In this document: in pieces, positions 5,113 through 5,199 of the stretch | Numbering within the stretch: position 1 is the first letter of the stretch | How the letters are laid out: each line of letters starts with the position of its first letter | Source of the DNA: CAZAMT01 sp964486145 | GTDB taxonomy: Bacteria; Bacteroidota; Bacteroidia; Bacteroidales; JAAAOM01 | Length of the DNA: 5,199 nucleotides | Direction: 5' to 3' | NCBI GenBank assembly: GCA_964486145.1 | Contig: CAZAMT010000294.1 | Span: 1-5,199, forward strand | The notes under the pieces: model-generated | Databases searched by the model: none | The model's input: the letters and a program-made list of their open reading frames with translations, nothing else | Told to the model about the DNA's origin: nothing | Made by a program: the position numbers and the translations under genes

Positions 5113-5199
5113 AAGAAATTCATAAATGCCAGGGAAAAAATATTGATAGTTAGGGTTATGCGAACATATATCATTTTTAATAAAAACAAAAGTTTTTTT

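Larger units (their letters stand above)
4786..5199. other. Non-coding, dyad-rich region upstream of the regulator
   Basis: No convincing gene is seen in these 414 bp on either strand. The right-hand 200 bp is extremely A/T-rich with several T- or A-runs. The region contains at least five inverted repeats, listed separately. No exact TAnnTTTG box faces the regulator gene, so its promoter is not identified. Two tiny open frames (plus strand from 5158 to the edge; minus strand 5174-5100) are too short to support. Confidence 0.6.

Noticed and set aside
5100..5174. Minus-strand 24-aa hydrophobic open frame
   Set aside because: Too short, in very A/T-rich sequence where hydrophobic codons arise by chance, and with no sign of a translation signal.
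5158..5199. Plus-strand frame starting ATG at 5158 and open to the right edge (MRTYIIFNKNKSFF)
   Set aside because: Only 14 codons are visible in A-rich DNA, with no promoter box upstream. It could be the start of a divergent gene but cannot be supported here.
4786..5199. CRISPR array, insertion sequence or tRNA in the long non-coding region
   Set aside because: There are no regularly spaced direct repeats, no transposase fragment and no cloverleaf-like sequence. The dyads differ in sequence from each other.

Overview
The window looks like Bacteroidota chromosomal DNA. The evidence is moderate to low GC with very A/T-rich spacers, no Shine-Dalgarno sequence before any start codon, one exact match to the Bacteroidota -7 promoter consensus (TAnnTTTG), and proteins of typical Bacteroidota flavour (a tyrosine-rich Wzc-type kinase, and a winged-helix/nucleotidyltransferase-fold regulator beside polysaccharide genes). 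I cannot name genus or species.

Every supported gene lies on the minus strand, so the window reads biologically from right to left. From the right: about 414 bp of non-coding DNA rich in inverted repeats (4786-5199); a 174-aa winged-helix regulator with a degenerate nucleotidyltransferase-like domain (4261-4785); a 214-bp spacer with a probable promoter (4047-4260); an 810-aa Wzc-type polysaccharide co-polymerase/BY-kinase (1614-4046); a 117-bp spacer with a weak terminator-like hairpin and a 13-bp palindrome (1497-1613); a 280-aa ABC-2 polysaccharide export permease (654-1496); a DUF433 antitoxin-like gene (417-635); a shortened DUF5615 PIN-like toxin gene (178-417); and a nucleotidyltransferase-fold gene that has lost its 5' end and runs off the left edge (1-181).

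The right two thirds is the export and length-control part of a capsule or exopolysaccharide locus: a putative local regulator, the chain-length/tyrosine-kinase component, and the membrane half of an ABC exporter. The left part is accessory DNA. The predicted DUF433/DUF5615 toxin-antitoxin pair sits 18 nt behind the permease, where the exporter's ATP-binding subunit would normally be expected. The toxin lacks its C-terminal third and abuts the nucleotidyltransferase gene through an ATGA overlap, which suggests a deletion scar.

I see no RNA gene, CRISPR array or insertion sequence. The points most worth following are the regulator with its dyad-rich upstream DNA, the displaced or lost ATPase gene, and the toxin/nucleotidyltransferase junction. 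None of these proves a new system from sequence alone.
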